The notes under the pieces are model-generated. The model did no database searches and had not been told where the DNA came from. It worked only from the letters and a program-made list of their open reading frames with translations. From contig NW_013546931.1 in assembly GCF_000711695.1 (NCBI RefSeq), forward strand, positions 1 to 64,000: a stretch of DNA of 64,000 bases. Reading direction: 5' to 3'. The DNA is from Tilletiaria anomala UBC 951. Taxonomy: Eukaryota > Basidiomycota > Exobasidiomycetes > Georgefischeriales > Tilletiariaceae. A program made the translations under genes and the position numbers. This document shows, in pieces, positions 47,364-56,637 of the stretch (position 1 is its first letter; the number at the start of each line of letters is the position of its first letter).

Positions 47364-48478
47364 TCACTCCGGCTCGTCATGCAGCAGACATGCCTGCTTT
47401 CCTGTCCAAATCTTGCCTGAGTCGATCAGCTCACGGGCCCAGTCGCGATATTGGTAGATGACAGCTTCCTGCCCCTCCATGGTGTTTGGGATGCCGTCTG
47501 GATTGACGCTGAGCGAGAGCCGCAGTCCAGAGGACTGCTGCGCTTCTAACCTGGTCAGCGTTCGCAAGACCAAGGCCGTGCGTAGGATCGAGCCGGACCA
47601 GCCGCCGCTGATGAAGAGCTCGAGACGTCTCTGCTAGAAACTCAAGGCGTCACAAGCTATTCGGAGCAAATAGCTGGTGTGAAGTGGTCGCAGCTCACTA
47701 TGCTCCCGTCAGGCTTGAGAGCGCAAGCGTCGTGCAGTCGCTCAAAGGCATTGGCTTCTGCGCTGCGATCGATATAATTGTCGTCCATTATCCTCTGCCA
47801 ACCATGGTCGGCGCACATAAGGACGACAGTGTAGCTTGGGCATTGAAATCAGCTTATCGGATAAGTCGTCGTCCAGTATGGGGTTGTAGAGCACGGGCCG
47901 TTGCAACGCAGGAAAGGCCTGACACTCTGCCTGGCCGGGCATTCCTGCGCCATACCGCAAACTAAAGCAGACTTCGTCCTGGACGCTGATGAGCTCGCGT
48001 AGCGGGAGCTGTCGGAAGAGCTGGCGAAGGTCGACGTTGAACATGTTCCACACCTTGTGAAGCCGTTCGCGGAAGGGCACGTCCCATGCCCATCGATGAA
48101 GCGATTTGGACTGTTCGGCTAGGTGGGTCATCAGCAGCAACAGGCATCGAGGTGGTACATCGCTCTCTTTTTGAGCAAGGTGATGCTCATGCGCTCAATG
48201 TACGCGTACGGAGTCTTTCCAGTACGCTTCGTTATACGATCGGCGCACTCGATCATAGCGAATATAGCTGAGCTGCTCGGTAGTCGAACGCTGTGCTAGA
48301 GGATGGGCTGGCAACCCCACTGGCATTCTTTGTCAATCTGCGAGAAAGTAAAAAGCGTCTTTTGCGTTGCGAGATCCAGTCCATAAGCATCATTTTCCTG
48401 CGCGTCACTCGTGACGGCTTCCGCGATCAAGGGGTATAATTCTGGTAAGAGCACTGGCTTGGCAGTAAGGTCGGCCAT
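47364..48478 (-). CDS. Unrecognised multi-exon gene
   Basis: Minus-strand coding signal in several exons. A first exon from 48478 reads MADLTAKPVLLPELYPLIAE and then AYGLDLATQKTLFTFSQIDK, the style of an F-box-like opening (leucine-rich helix, then a list of small residues). A middle exon (about 48150-47880) reads WAWDVPFRERLHKVWNMFNV and LRQLFRQLPLRELISVQDEV. The next ends at 47699 with MCADHGWQRIMDDNYIDRSA and FERLHDACALKPDGSI before a GTGAGC donor. The last, 47630-47364, reads RRLELFISGGWSGSILRTAL and MEGQEAVIYQYRDWARELID. The last junction is firm; the two upstream ones are not resolved, and a short frame change near 47860 may be an intron or a lesion. No family is recognised; an F-box-type protein is a guess from the N-terminus. 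It ends 71 bp from the VHC1 stop, tail to tail. Confidence 0.45.
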
Positions 48479-48916
48479 GATGGTGATGACCCGAAGTCAT
48501 AGCTAGTCGTCTGGAGCCACCGCGGCCCGTACGCAACGCTAAGTGAGCCGTGGGGGCATTCCCCTATGAGCGAATATGACGAGATGCGACACAGCCTTCC
48601 TCCGAAACGCTGCACTGCGGAAAGCTGACGGTACGTGCCATGGACACCTAGCCTTCAATTATATTTGGCCAATGAATACGGCTGCTGGGCATCATGATGA
48701 CGGTAGAAATAGAGTGGGATACACATGAGCAGGACGGCGGGCGGAACGAGTCGGGTACACAAAGTGAAGATCGAGACTCGGACTGCATGCCGTCATGTCT
48801 TCTTTTGCTGATACTCGATGTGTTCTGCACAAGGCTGTTGCTCTGCAGTCAAAACGGCACGGAGGATTGTACACGTGCTATCGCCTTGCAGCCCACCCAC
48901 GCAGAACGCAGCAAAG
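48479..48916. promoter_or_regulatory. Divergent promoter, unknown gene and MIC19
   Basis: 440 bp between the start of the unrecognised minus-strand gene and the MIC19 start. No gene or named element recognised. Confidence 0.4.
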
Positions 48917-49806
48917 ATGGGTGCAGCTGGATCCAAGCCGACCGACGCGGGCTCCGCGCCGAAGCAGACCGAGGCGAAGAGTACCGGTGCCGAACCGTTG
49001 CAGGTGAGTATGGAGGAAATGCGATCGAATCATTGCGCTTGCCAACAGTGCATCATGCAATACCGTCTGTTGCGATTTGAATTGTAGATGGATATACGCT
49101 TGTCGGACGGCTTGAAGCTTACACTTTTGTCGCCCGCTGCTCGATCGCTCTCATTCCTAGCTCGGCCGCTCATTGTTGAACGACATTGACAAGAACCAAT
49201 CCGATGTGGCTGGGAAATCAGACGGCAGCGATAGCAGCGGCGCCAACAAAGATGCTAGCCCATCACTATTATCCGCGACGCGCCAAACGCAGCTAGATGC
49301 CTCGATCCAGTCACGCATCAAGTCCGAGCTGTCTCGCTTAAAGAAGCAGGAGAACGAGGTGCGCAAGCAGATCGAGCTCGCGCTTGAAAAGGAGAACCTG
49401 GACAATGAGAAGAAGCTAGGAGAAAAGGGGGCGCAAGGCCGAAGCGCTGTATTGCTCCAACAGCAGCTGGATGAGATCTCCCAAAAGATCGAGAAGCACA
49501 ACAAGACGAGGGAGAAGGTGGAGAACACCCCCGGCGTCAAGCAAGCCCGAGAGGAGGTTACCAAGTGCTACAGGTGAGCTCGTGGCACTACCGCCATGAA
49601 CCTACAAACGATCGCTGACTCGCGCATTCAGAGATGGCAACAGAACGTTAGACTGTTGGGAAGCAGTGCAAAACTTCAATGCGGCGGTAGCAAAAGCAGA
49701 AAAGGTGAGTCCGAGGCAGCAGGACCTTTTTTATCTGCAAATAACGTGGCTACTGAACCCACTGTTCGGATCCTCGCAGAACTTCCTCCTATCAGCCAGC
49801 GCTTAG
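48917..49806 (+). CDS. MIC19: MICOS complex subunit Mic19
   Basis: Four exons, 48917-49003, 49161-49573, 49632-49704, 49780-49806, giving 199 residues. The N-terminus MGAAGSKPTD has Gly2 and Ser6, a myristoylation consensus also used by animal MIC19. The middle is a long coiled coil (IKSELSRLKKQENEVRKQIE, LLQQQLDEISQKIEKHNK). The C-terminus is a CHCH-type hairpin with one CX9C pair, EVTKCYRDGNRTLDCWEAVQ, continuing NFNAAVAKAEKNFLLSASA. Mic19 lies on the inner membrane facing the intermembrane space, bridges Mic60 to the Mic10 part of MICOS, and shapes cristae junctions; its cysteines are oxidised by Mia40. The last exon is 27 nt. Without the two small 3' exons the CHCH pair would be lost, so they are required. 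Donors GTGAGT, GTGAGC, GTGAGT. Confidence 0.9.
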
Positions 49807-49851
49807 ACTTTTCCTCTCGTGTACTGTACAAGCCTTGCCTTTATGCGTGCA

Positions 49852-51600
49852 GCGTAACACCCGCGTCGACCAGCACGTTGGCGAGGCCGACGTACTTTTC
49901 GTCTTGCAGGCACTTACAGACCATATGGATATTAACTGGCATTCCCTTCCAGATGATCGGATCTTAGCGCTCGCACATCTCTCTGTCAGATGGATCAAGC
50001 GGCTCGGTGACCAGCGGCGCCTTGGCGCCATGCTCAGGATCGACAATGGTGGCCGGGAACGTTACGCTCGGTCGGTCCGCGAGGTTGAACAGCGATGTAT
50101 CTCCGGCATAGTCGTTAAGTCGTGCGGTGCAGAGACCCATGGCGTGCAAAAAGCGATAAGCGCATTGATCGGACGGCCCGTGCCCGTCCGGCTGGCAGTC
50201 GCCTGCCAGTAGTGCAGGAAGCCCTTGTGCCATGCCAAATTTTGCGATTCGCTTGCCAGCTTCCGTACGTGCTCAGGTGCTTCTATGGCTCTGGACCAGT
50301 CATCACTACGCTGTACATGCTGTGGAAGGGAGACAGAGGGTGTGTTTGAGCGTTATCGCTTTGGCATGTACCACCTTCATTGCGACTCGGGCTCTCCGCC
50401 GTTGGGTACCCAGGTTGCGGTATCTCGCCATCATCCGCGCTCCATATGACCATGATAATCTTTCCAACGTACAAGCTGCAAGGTGCAAAGACGATGTCAT
50501 GGTGGTTGGCATTCTGGAACTTCTCCGTCGCCTCGCTCAAGCCGCGCACGATAGATTGATCGATGGGGGTGGGTCACGTCGTCATCCTAAATGATACCGA
50601 AGCACAGTTTGATCTATCCCTTAATGCGCCTCAGCCACAGCATCGTGCGTGCTTTCTTTCAAGTCCAGATTCTCTAGCCGGTAGGCCTTTCCGTTGAAAG
50701 CATGGCAACGGCAATCTAACCCAGCTCCCAGGGGTGGTCGCCGCGCATGAAAAGAAACCCATCCCTCGAAGGCTTGTGTGAGCGGTCCGATGGCGGCGCT
50801 GATGCTATCTTGAGGGTTGAAACCATTCTCAGTACCTTCATACAGTGCGCAATGCATTCAAGACAGGAAGCTCCAGCGGCCATTGAATGCTGCTGGGATT
50901 CGAACAGTGCCTTCAATGTCTGTTCTCACGCGCCCTTGGGCGAGCCTTAGAGTCTCAAGAGGGTGTCCTCTCCTCCTGAAGATCTGCTGGGCTAGACAGG
51001 ATGTTTTGCGGCTGGACCCAGCGTCAGTGGTAATAAAATTTTGCCTCGAAGTCGCCTCAGCAAAATAGGTACGGTGAAGGCACGGTTCCAGGAATTAACG
51101 GTGCAGATAAAGACGCACTTGTCGGCCTTTCCCCGCATCATCGATTGCGACACATTGGTGTACACAAAAGGAACGGCCCCAGCAAATAGAAACACCTCAG
51201 TGATGATCGATTGCCCCCCTTTGATCTGGGAAATATCTGTGGCGTAACCCATCACCGTTCAAAGCCTTGACATTGAACTAGAAGCAGTCGAGCAAATATT
51301 TAGTTGTGGGGTCAGGGGATCAGTGTTTCCATCTCTTTGAAAGAGAGACTCACCTGATTGTTGAGAAAGACAGGAAGGCCATATAGCGGGCCGACATACT
51401 TCTTTTCCCGCTTCAGAACTCATCACCAGCTTGCGACGTCTTGGTGGCGAAGTCAAAAAGGTACTCAGTAATGCAAGTTTTCAGCGGCTGAGCGAGATCA
51501 GCATGAAGGAAAAAACTTGCATAAAGTGGAAAGCGCTCAGATTTCCGCTTGCGAGCAAGTCTAAGTGTTTTCGGTATCCCTGAGACCATGTGAAAGGGCA
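49852..51600 (-). pseudogene. Amidase (acetamidase-type) relic
   Basis: Minus-strand pieces follow the order of a fungal amidase-signature enzyme. From right to left: the N-terminal helix (PLKTCITEYLFDFATKTSQ, about 51490-51430), YVGPLYGLPVFLNNQ (about 51400-51350), MGYATDISQIKGG and LFAGAVPFVYTNVSQSMM (51255-51130), TVNSWNRAFT, then a displaced SSGGEDTLLRL and TDIEGTVRIPAAFNG (about 50980-50880). Intact enzymes have GGSSGGE and TDIGGSIRIPA there, carrying the catalytic serines. Next come PLTQAFEGWVSF, VGKIIMVIWSADDGE (about 50480-50430), SLFNLADRPSVTFPATIVD (about 50090-50035) and the C-terminus DPIIWKGMPVNIHMVCKCLQ with VGLANVLVDAGVTLHA ending at 49852. Frame changes separate the blocks. 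A TAA replaces the Tyr codon expected just before the DPIIWKGMP block. Extra sequence lies between NSWNRAF and SSGGE. The enzyme would have released ammonia from small amides. Confidence 0.82.
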
Positions 51601-52851
51601 TAACAGACGTCACCCTGTACGCCCCTGTGAGTGCGAGGGGATGCGGCCCACATCTCGGATATCGCTTGGTCCCCCTTATCCAAGACCATCCTTGACACAT
51701 TTCGAAAGTTCCAACTGGGAAATTTTTGTTCGGTTCGAGCTTCCAACGGTGCTTTTGATTCATCGGCCTTGGGATCTCCACGATGGAGAATGCGGCAAGG
51801 CCAAGTTGTTTGGTGCCAACCGCATGCTTGGTGAGGAGCCCAGGATTGCGGTGAGCGCGCCCGTGCTTGAAGTCTGTTCCACCGTTTTGAGACGGAGGAT
51901 GCACTATTACTGATTACTCCCGCGGTCATACTCTCGCGATCGTTCGAAAGCGAAACGCAGACCCAAGGAGATGAGGAGAAACTCGTACTCCGGCGGCAGA
52001 ACCAAGGCATGCAGGTATCGCACAGGCGGGAAAGCGTGGATTTCTGGACCAGGGGTTGGGCCTTCCGTCTGGCGTGGAGCAAACTATGTCATGGTTCCAA
52101 CGAGACGCAACTGTAGAGTCATTCGCACAGCCGCCATCAACCCTTCGCTGTCAGCGTAATATATCACCATCGTCACAACTCCATATTGAACGACCGAGAG
52201 CGGCAGACCACCAGGTGGTCGGATATTGCGGCCGGATCACCCGAAATTTAGATATGCACCAAATGTGCTTCACTGCCATCTGCTGGTCCGGATCTGAAAG
52301 TCGGGGAATCTAGAGACCTTCCGGGGGATCTTTGAGCAGAACTCCGAAGATTCAAGATTCAGGAAGATCCCGGGGTGCATTCATAGGCTTTTCGCACACA
52401 ATCAGGTCAGCAGGCCCATTCCGGGCCAATACAGTGCTCAACGGGGCTGCATCTCTCCGACCTGGAGCGTCATTGCGGGTAAGCTTGGTGCTGTGCACTA
52501 TTCGACCATTTGGGGGGCGTGTGTTTGGAAACAGGTAAGCGATGGGGGACCTCTGACACAGTGCTCAGCTTCTCCAATCGCTCGAGATGCTTTTGAGCTG
52601 GCCACAGTCTCCTGTCGAGCGTGTATATTTGATGGTGAGTCGCAGCTGGGGATCTCACTCGGCAACATGCGTTGTAATTTTTATGGGCATCTCTCGCATC
52701 GCACGCTGTCTGGCCATCTCTCGTGTCGCGTGCTTCCCACCTTTGGAATGCTCTCACCAGAATTCAGGACATGGGCAGCCAGTAAGCATGTGGAGAGTTT
52801 CTGCGGTTGTGTAGAATACACTCCCCTGTAGGTTGTAATTTGAGACCAGGG
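51601..52851. other. Relic flank, no gene recognised
   Basis: 1.25 kb between the amidase relic and the next gene. Minus-strand frames up to about 51900 may be eroded 5' amidase sequence (for example SGIPKTLRLARKRKSE). Further right the short frames are unsupported on either strand. Confidence 0.4.
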
Positions 52852-54380
52852 CTATTCAGATGAGGTTGTAGGGTAGCGGTTGAGCGGGAAAGGATTCAAA
52901 CGGAGCATGACAAAGTGGAGTGCATCACGCGACTGGATGAGCTTGGCGCAGAGGGTTGCGATGGAGACGCCCGAGTCGGATGGTTTCCAGCTTGGCCCCA
53001 TTTTAGAGTTGAGGAGGGAAGGGAGGCAGGCTCGCAATTGCTTGAGCGCATCGAGGCACTGACGCAATAACTGCACAACCACGAGGAGCTCTGGGATGCC
53101 GTTATGCTTGCATGGGAAATGACAAGGCAGCGTCGAATTGTGAAGGCGCCGTGCACGCTCCTGCGCCGATTCTAGCATATTTCTGCACCCATGGAAGAGT
53201 GGTTCGAAAGTAACCTCGGTGAACGCACATTTCATATGGCGGCCCCACCAGCAATCGAGCCGCCGCCCTTGCCTTCGCCAAGTGAGCAGAAATGCGCGCT
53301 GCCCGACCCGGCGAGGAGAGCCGAGCAGATCAAGGTGGTGCTGACATCAACCGGAGATTCCCTCATCTTGGCTGTCAGCATCGACGCGAGTTCTGCCATC
53401 CTTCCTTTTGAGGTGTGCAGCCATGCTTGCTGAACATCAAGAAGGGCATGATGGGGAGAGAAACGTCCAAGTATAGGCCGCGCAGTAGAGTCTGGATGTC
53501 GCTTGCCAAGAGATCAAAGGCACCGATGAATGGGTCTAGGAGCGGGCCGAGGTTCAAAGAGAGCAGCTTCGCGATGCGCAGTGCGACTACTGCGGAGTTG
53601 TGCCTAGCAGCAGATGCAATGCCACCCGAATCCAGCACACCGCTCAATATGTCTACCGGCGCCATAAGCAAGCCGTTGCATGCCAGTCAGGATGGCCCTG
53701 TCTGAGGCTTTACTCGTCACTCCAAGCGCCTTCCTCGTCACTTCTTTGCTGTCACATAGAAATGAGAGCGAGGTCGCCTCCTCGGAAGGCACGGACGGAG
53801 CGGCGTCCAACGCGAGCGGTGCGAGTGCATCGTCGAGAGTCCCATCCTTGGCGTCGTGAGCCAGCATGGAAGCCCGCCAGCGCGCACCGGGCAAAGTGCT
53901 GCCCATAAGGAGAGCAAACCAAGAGACAGTGCCCAGCAAGCCAGATAGTGCGGGTACAAGCCCGGCAAGAACGGCGGTGGGATTGTTCTCTGGCTGGCAA
54001 CAGAGTGCGCATGGAAGGTTGACGGCAAACGGGTGGACCTTGGCAATCACGTCGCAAGACTTCTCTGCTTCAGTTGTCAGGTGCTTCAGAAGCCGGAAGC
54101 CAATGTCGCCTGCGAAATGGACAACCATGCGCGTCACGCCAGCCTCATCTTTGTGGTCGTCAAATGCTGCTGACAAATCGGACGAACAAGCGTCCGTCGA
54201 GCGCAGACCGCCGACATATGGCAGATGGTATGGCGGCGCCACGGTTGAAAAATGATCAAGGCAATAGCGAGCCTCAAAGAAGAAGCGGAAGAGCCAAGGC
54301 CGAAAAGCAGAGTGTGCACCCGGTACCATGCCTGAGCGTGGACTTGCACAACCTCGAATCCCTTGATGCTGTCGCCTCAA
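52852..54380 (-). CDS. Unrecognised multi-exon gene, helical protein
   Basis: Minus-strand gene with at least three exons. The upstream one (from at most 54380 to about 53725) reads PYHLPYVGGLRSTDACSSDL, TRMVVHFAGDIGFRLLKHLT and TAVLAGLVPALSGLLGTVSW. It ends at donor GTAAAG in phase 1, with an intron of about 60 bp that has a CTGAC branch site and a TAG acceptor, and joins to ILSGVLDSGGIASAARHNSA. That exon continues VVALRIAKLLSLNLGPLLDP and DLLASDIQTLLRGLYLDVSL. A last exon reads NMLESAQERARRLHNSTLPC, LVVVQLLRQCLDALKQLRAC, with stop at 52852. The joint between the last two (53420-53200) and the start codon are not resolved. The repeated amphipathic helices and Leu pairs suggest an all-helical protein. 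I recognise no family. The neat intron argues that it is a real gene and not another relic. Confidence 0.45.
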
Positions 54381-54717
54381 TCATGAAGGGACTGAGACCC
54401 GTAAACAGTTACCACGACCTTGCATGCCTCAGGAAGTTCCTTCTGCATGGGCCGAGGGAGAAGCCAATGAGTGGCATTCACTGCAAGCAGTGCGAATGAC
54501 TAACCGACTGGTTTGACAAGTGCGCAGAGCCCATAAGTGGTCAGAAGAGGCTTTGAACTACCGCATCGAAGGCAGAGCCCAGGTAGAGCAAACTTATGGC
54601 GGCCGCATCTGAGCTTGGTGCGCTGGTCTATGCTGCCCACGCCACCTCTGCCGTCTCAAGAGCGCAACATATTCGTTTTGCCGTTGCACTCCAGGTGCGG
54701 TAGACCTCATCGCCTTC

Positions 54718-56637
54718 TTATTGCGCGTTTGGCAGGCTATTGCGACGCGAAAACGGCATCTTGCGGCTAAAGACCTGATCTTCCTTATCCGCCTGGGTAG
54801 CGTGACCTAGGAAGAGGAGCATCGAGCACTCCAGAGTCTGCGCGTATGCGACGAGCGTCTCCTGCACAAAGGGGTGTTGGTCTTCTGTGGTGACCAGGCT
54901 TTCGTCAAGACGTTTGAATCCTATGAACTTGCCGTCTATGAGCTTCATATTGACTGCCTTCGCGCGATGAGAAAAGCGACCGCCGTTCGGTGTGGGTTGA
55001 GAGTCTGCACGTCCATGGGACACCGTCCCGCTTCTGCCGGCCAGTGACGTTTTCCGACTGCTTGTACAGAGAGCGCTCGAGCTTGAAGCGTCCTCACCGA
55101 TTCCGTCTTCGTCGTCGTCATCATCCTCATCCAGCTCCTCAAAGTGCCCAGAGGCAGCTCTGATCTTGTGCACATCCTTGGTGGTGCATTTGAGGCCCCT
55201 TCTCTTGCAAGAAGAGCAAGAGACTTCTGGGTGGACATCGACGCCGATTGTGTTCAGCACGACGCTTAGGCGCAAGTCACATCCCTTCTTTGATGCTCTG
55301 CAGCTATCGCAGGAAGTGTATTGCCGGCGACCGGTGCGGCTCTTACCAAGCTTACGCTCCTTGACCCTGATCTTGCCAAACACCGCGGCCTCGGCTGGAT
55401 CCGCGTTGATTTGACCAGAATGGGTGCCACAGGTGCGTGGTGAGTCCGTCTTGGCACGTTTGGAAACCGGAACAGCACCTTTGACATGAGCTGGTGGAGG
55501 GCTTTCGGTGGGAGACGTGGGGCAAGTGCTGATTCCGCGTTTTTGTCTGCGGCTGCGCCTACCGTCCTTCGCTGCGTGTAAAGACCTCATAGGCATGAAA
55601 GGCTGCACAGGGTGATACTTGTGGGTGCTGCTTTTGTGGTTGCTCCGACCATCCACTTCATCTGCAGCGAGGGTGATAGTGTTGTCCGAGGCCGGCGTTA
55701 GCGTGCTGAGAGACGTTGCATTCTGGTCATGTGCGCCTACATTGTGAGAAATGTTGACATGCTCGCTGGAAGGCGTGTTGATAACAAGACCAGAGGCGGC
55801 ACGTACAGTCACATGCTCCTGCCCCATTCCTCCGCTCGCGTATTGCTGCAAATAATCGCTGAAACTGCCAGGCTCGACAGCGCCATCCTTGGATGGAAAA
55901 TGCGACTGCTTCGACTTCGGGGCGTCATCGTCCACAGGTGGTAACGCCTGAAACTCCAAGAAGCGAGCCAGCGCTTCCTCCGCGGCGCGGCGCGAGACGG
56001 AAGAGTGAGAATTGTACTGTTGCAGCGCAAACTGTTGACGGTAATGCAGGTAGGTCGCATCCACATCGGCCTGCGCATAATCGTTCAAGGCGTGCGCAGG
56101 AGACAAAGTAGAAGTCCCCCCCCTGCTGCCGAGGATTAAGCTAGGATATGGCCCAGAGGAGACGCTGACCGGGTGGGGCTGCACTGGATACTCCCCATCG
56201 GATTGAAAAGTCGGTATGTGTGCGGGAGGTGGGATCGTCTGAAAGCCGCCAGTGTGCGTTGCGCTTTGCTCTGCAAACGTGGCGTGCGCACCTTGGCGAT
56301 CCCACGGGATCGAAAAGACGTTACCTGCGTCGGTGCTATCCATGCTCAACATAGCTGGCCCGGAAGGCATGCCACGGTCAAATGGAGCGGTCGAACTCCC
56401 TGCCCTGCTGTGCGATTGTGAAGCGATCTCGCTGCTATTAGTGCTCGGACAGTCGTAGTCGAATCTAACGAAGTGCGCATTGGACGGATCGCCAACGGGT
56501 AGATTTGATCCTGCGTCTCGTCCTTGCACGCCCGAAAGGTAGAGCGGCGGATTCGCATCGTACGGCGGGAATGCTGCATCGTGGTGTTCATCTGCTTGCG
56601 CAGCGACACCAGGCGATGCTCGGCTCGGTATCATCAC
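54718..56637 (-). CDS. Zn2Cys6 fungal transcription factor
   Basis: A single open exon of 639 residues. The binuclear zinc cluster lies unusually late, at about residues 440-483: CDSCRASKKGC, a 20-residue loop, then CSSCKRRGLKC. The six cysteines that hold two zinc ions are all present, as are the basic residues between C2 and C3 (RASKKG) that contact CGG triplets. The usual loop between C3 and C4 is about 5-12 residues, so 20 is long. Before the cluster is a Ser/Pro/Gln-rich region (YLHYRQQFALQQYNSHSSVS) and a basic stretch (DGRRSRRQKRG). After it come an acidic run (ELDEDDDDDEDG) and a conserved-looking segment (VNMKLIDGKFIGFKRLDESL) plus FVQETLVAYAQTLECSMLLF. There is no fungal-specific middle homology domain. 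Such proteins bind promoters in the nucleus; targets are unknown. The translation may start further upstream if a 5' exon was missed. Confidence 0.85.
   Translation of the reverse strand: MMIPSRASPGVAAQADEHHDAAFPPYDANPPLYLSGVQGRDAGSNLPVGDPSNAHFVRFDYDCPSTNSSEIASQSHSRAGSSTAPFDRGMPSGPAMLSMDSTDAGNVFSIPWDRQGAHATFAEQSATHTGGFQTIPPPAHIPTFQSDGEYPVQPHPVSVSSGPYPSLILGSRGGTSTLSPAHALNDYAQADVDATYLHYRQQFALQQYNSHSSVSRRAAEEALARFLEFQALPPVDDDAPKSKQSHFPSKDGAVEPGSFSDYLQQYASGGMGQEHVTVRAASGLVINTPSSEHVNISHNVGAHDQNATSLSTLTPASDNTITLAADEVDGRSNHKSSTHKYHPVQPFMPMRSLHAAKDGRRSRRQKRGISTCPTSPTESPPPAHVKGAVPVSKRAKTDSPRTCGTHSGQINADPAEAAVFGKIRVKERKLGKSRTGRRQYTSCDSCRASKKGCDLRLSVVLNTIGVDVHPEVSCSSCKRRGLKCTTKDVHKIRAASGHFEELDEDDDDDEDGIGEDASSSSALCTSSRKTSLAGRSGTVSHGRADSQPTPNGGRFSHRAKAVNMKLIDGKFIGFKRLDESLVTTEDQHPFVQETLVAYAQTLECSMLLFLGHATQADKEDQVFSRKMPFSRRNSLPNAQ

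Noticed and set aside
50880-50900. GGGATTCGAAC, resembling a tRNA T-loop
   Set aside because: It lies inside the amidase relic (the conserved IPAAFNG region) and has no cloverleaf around it.
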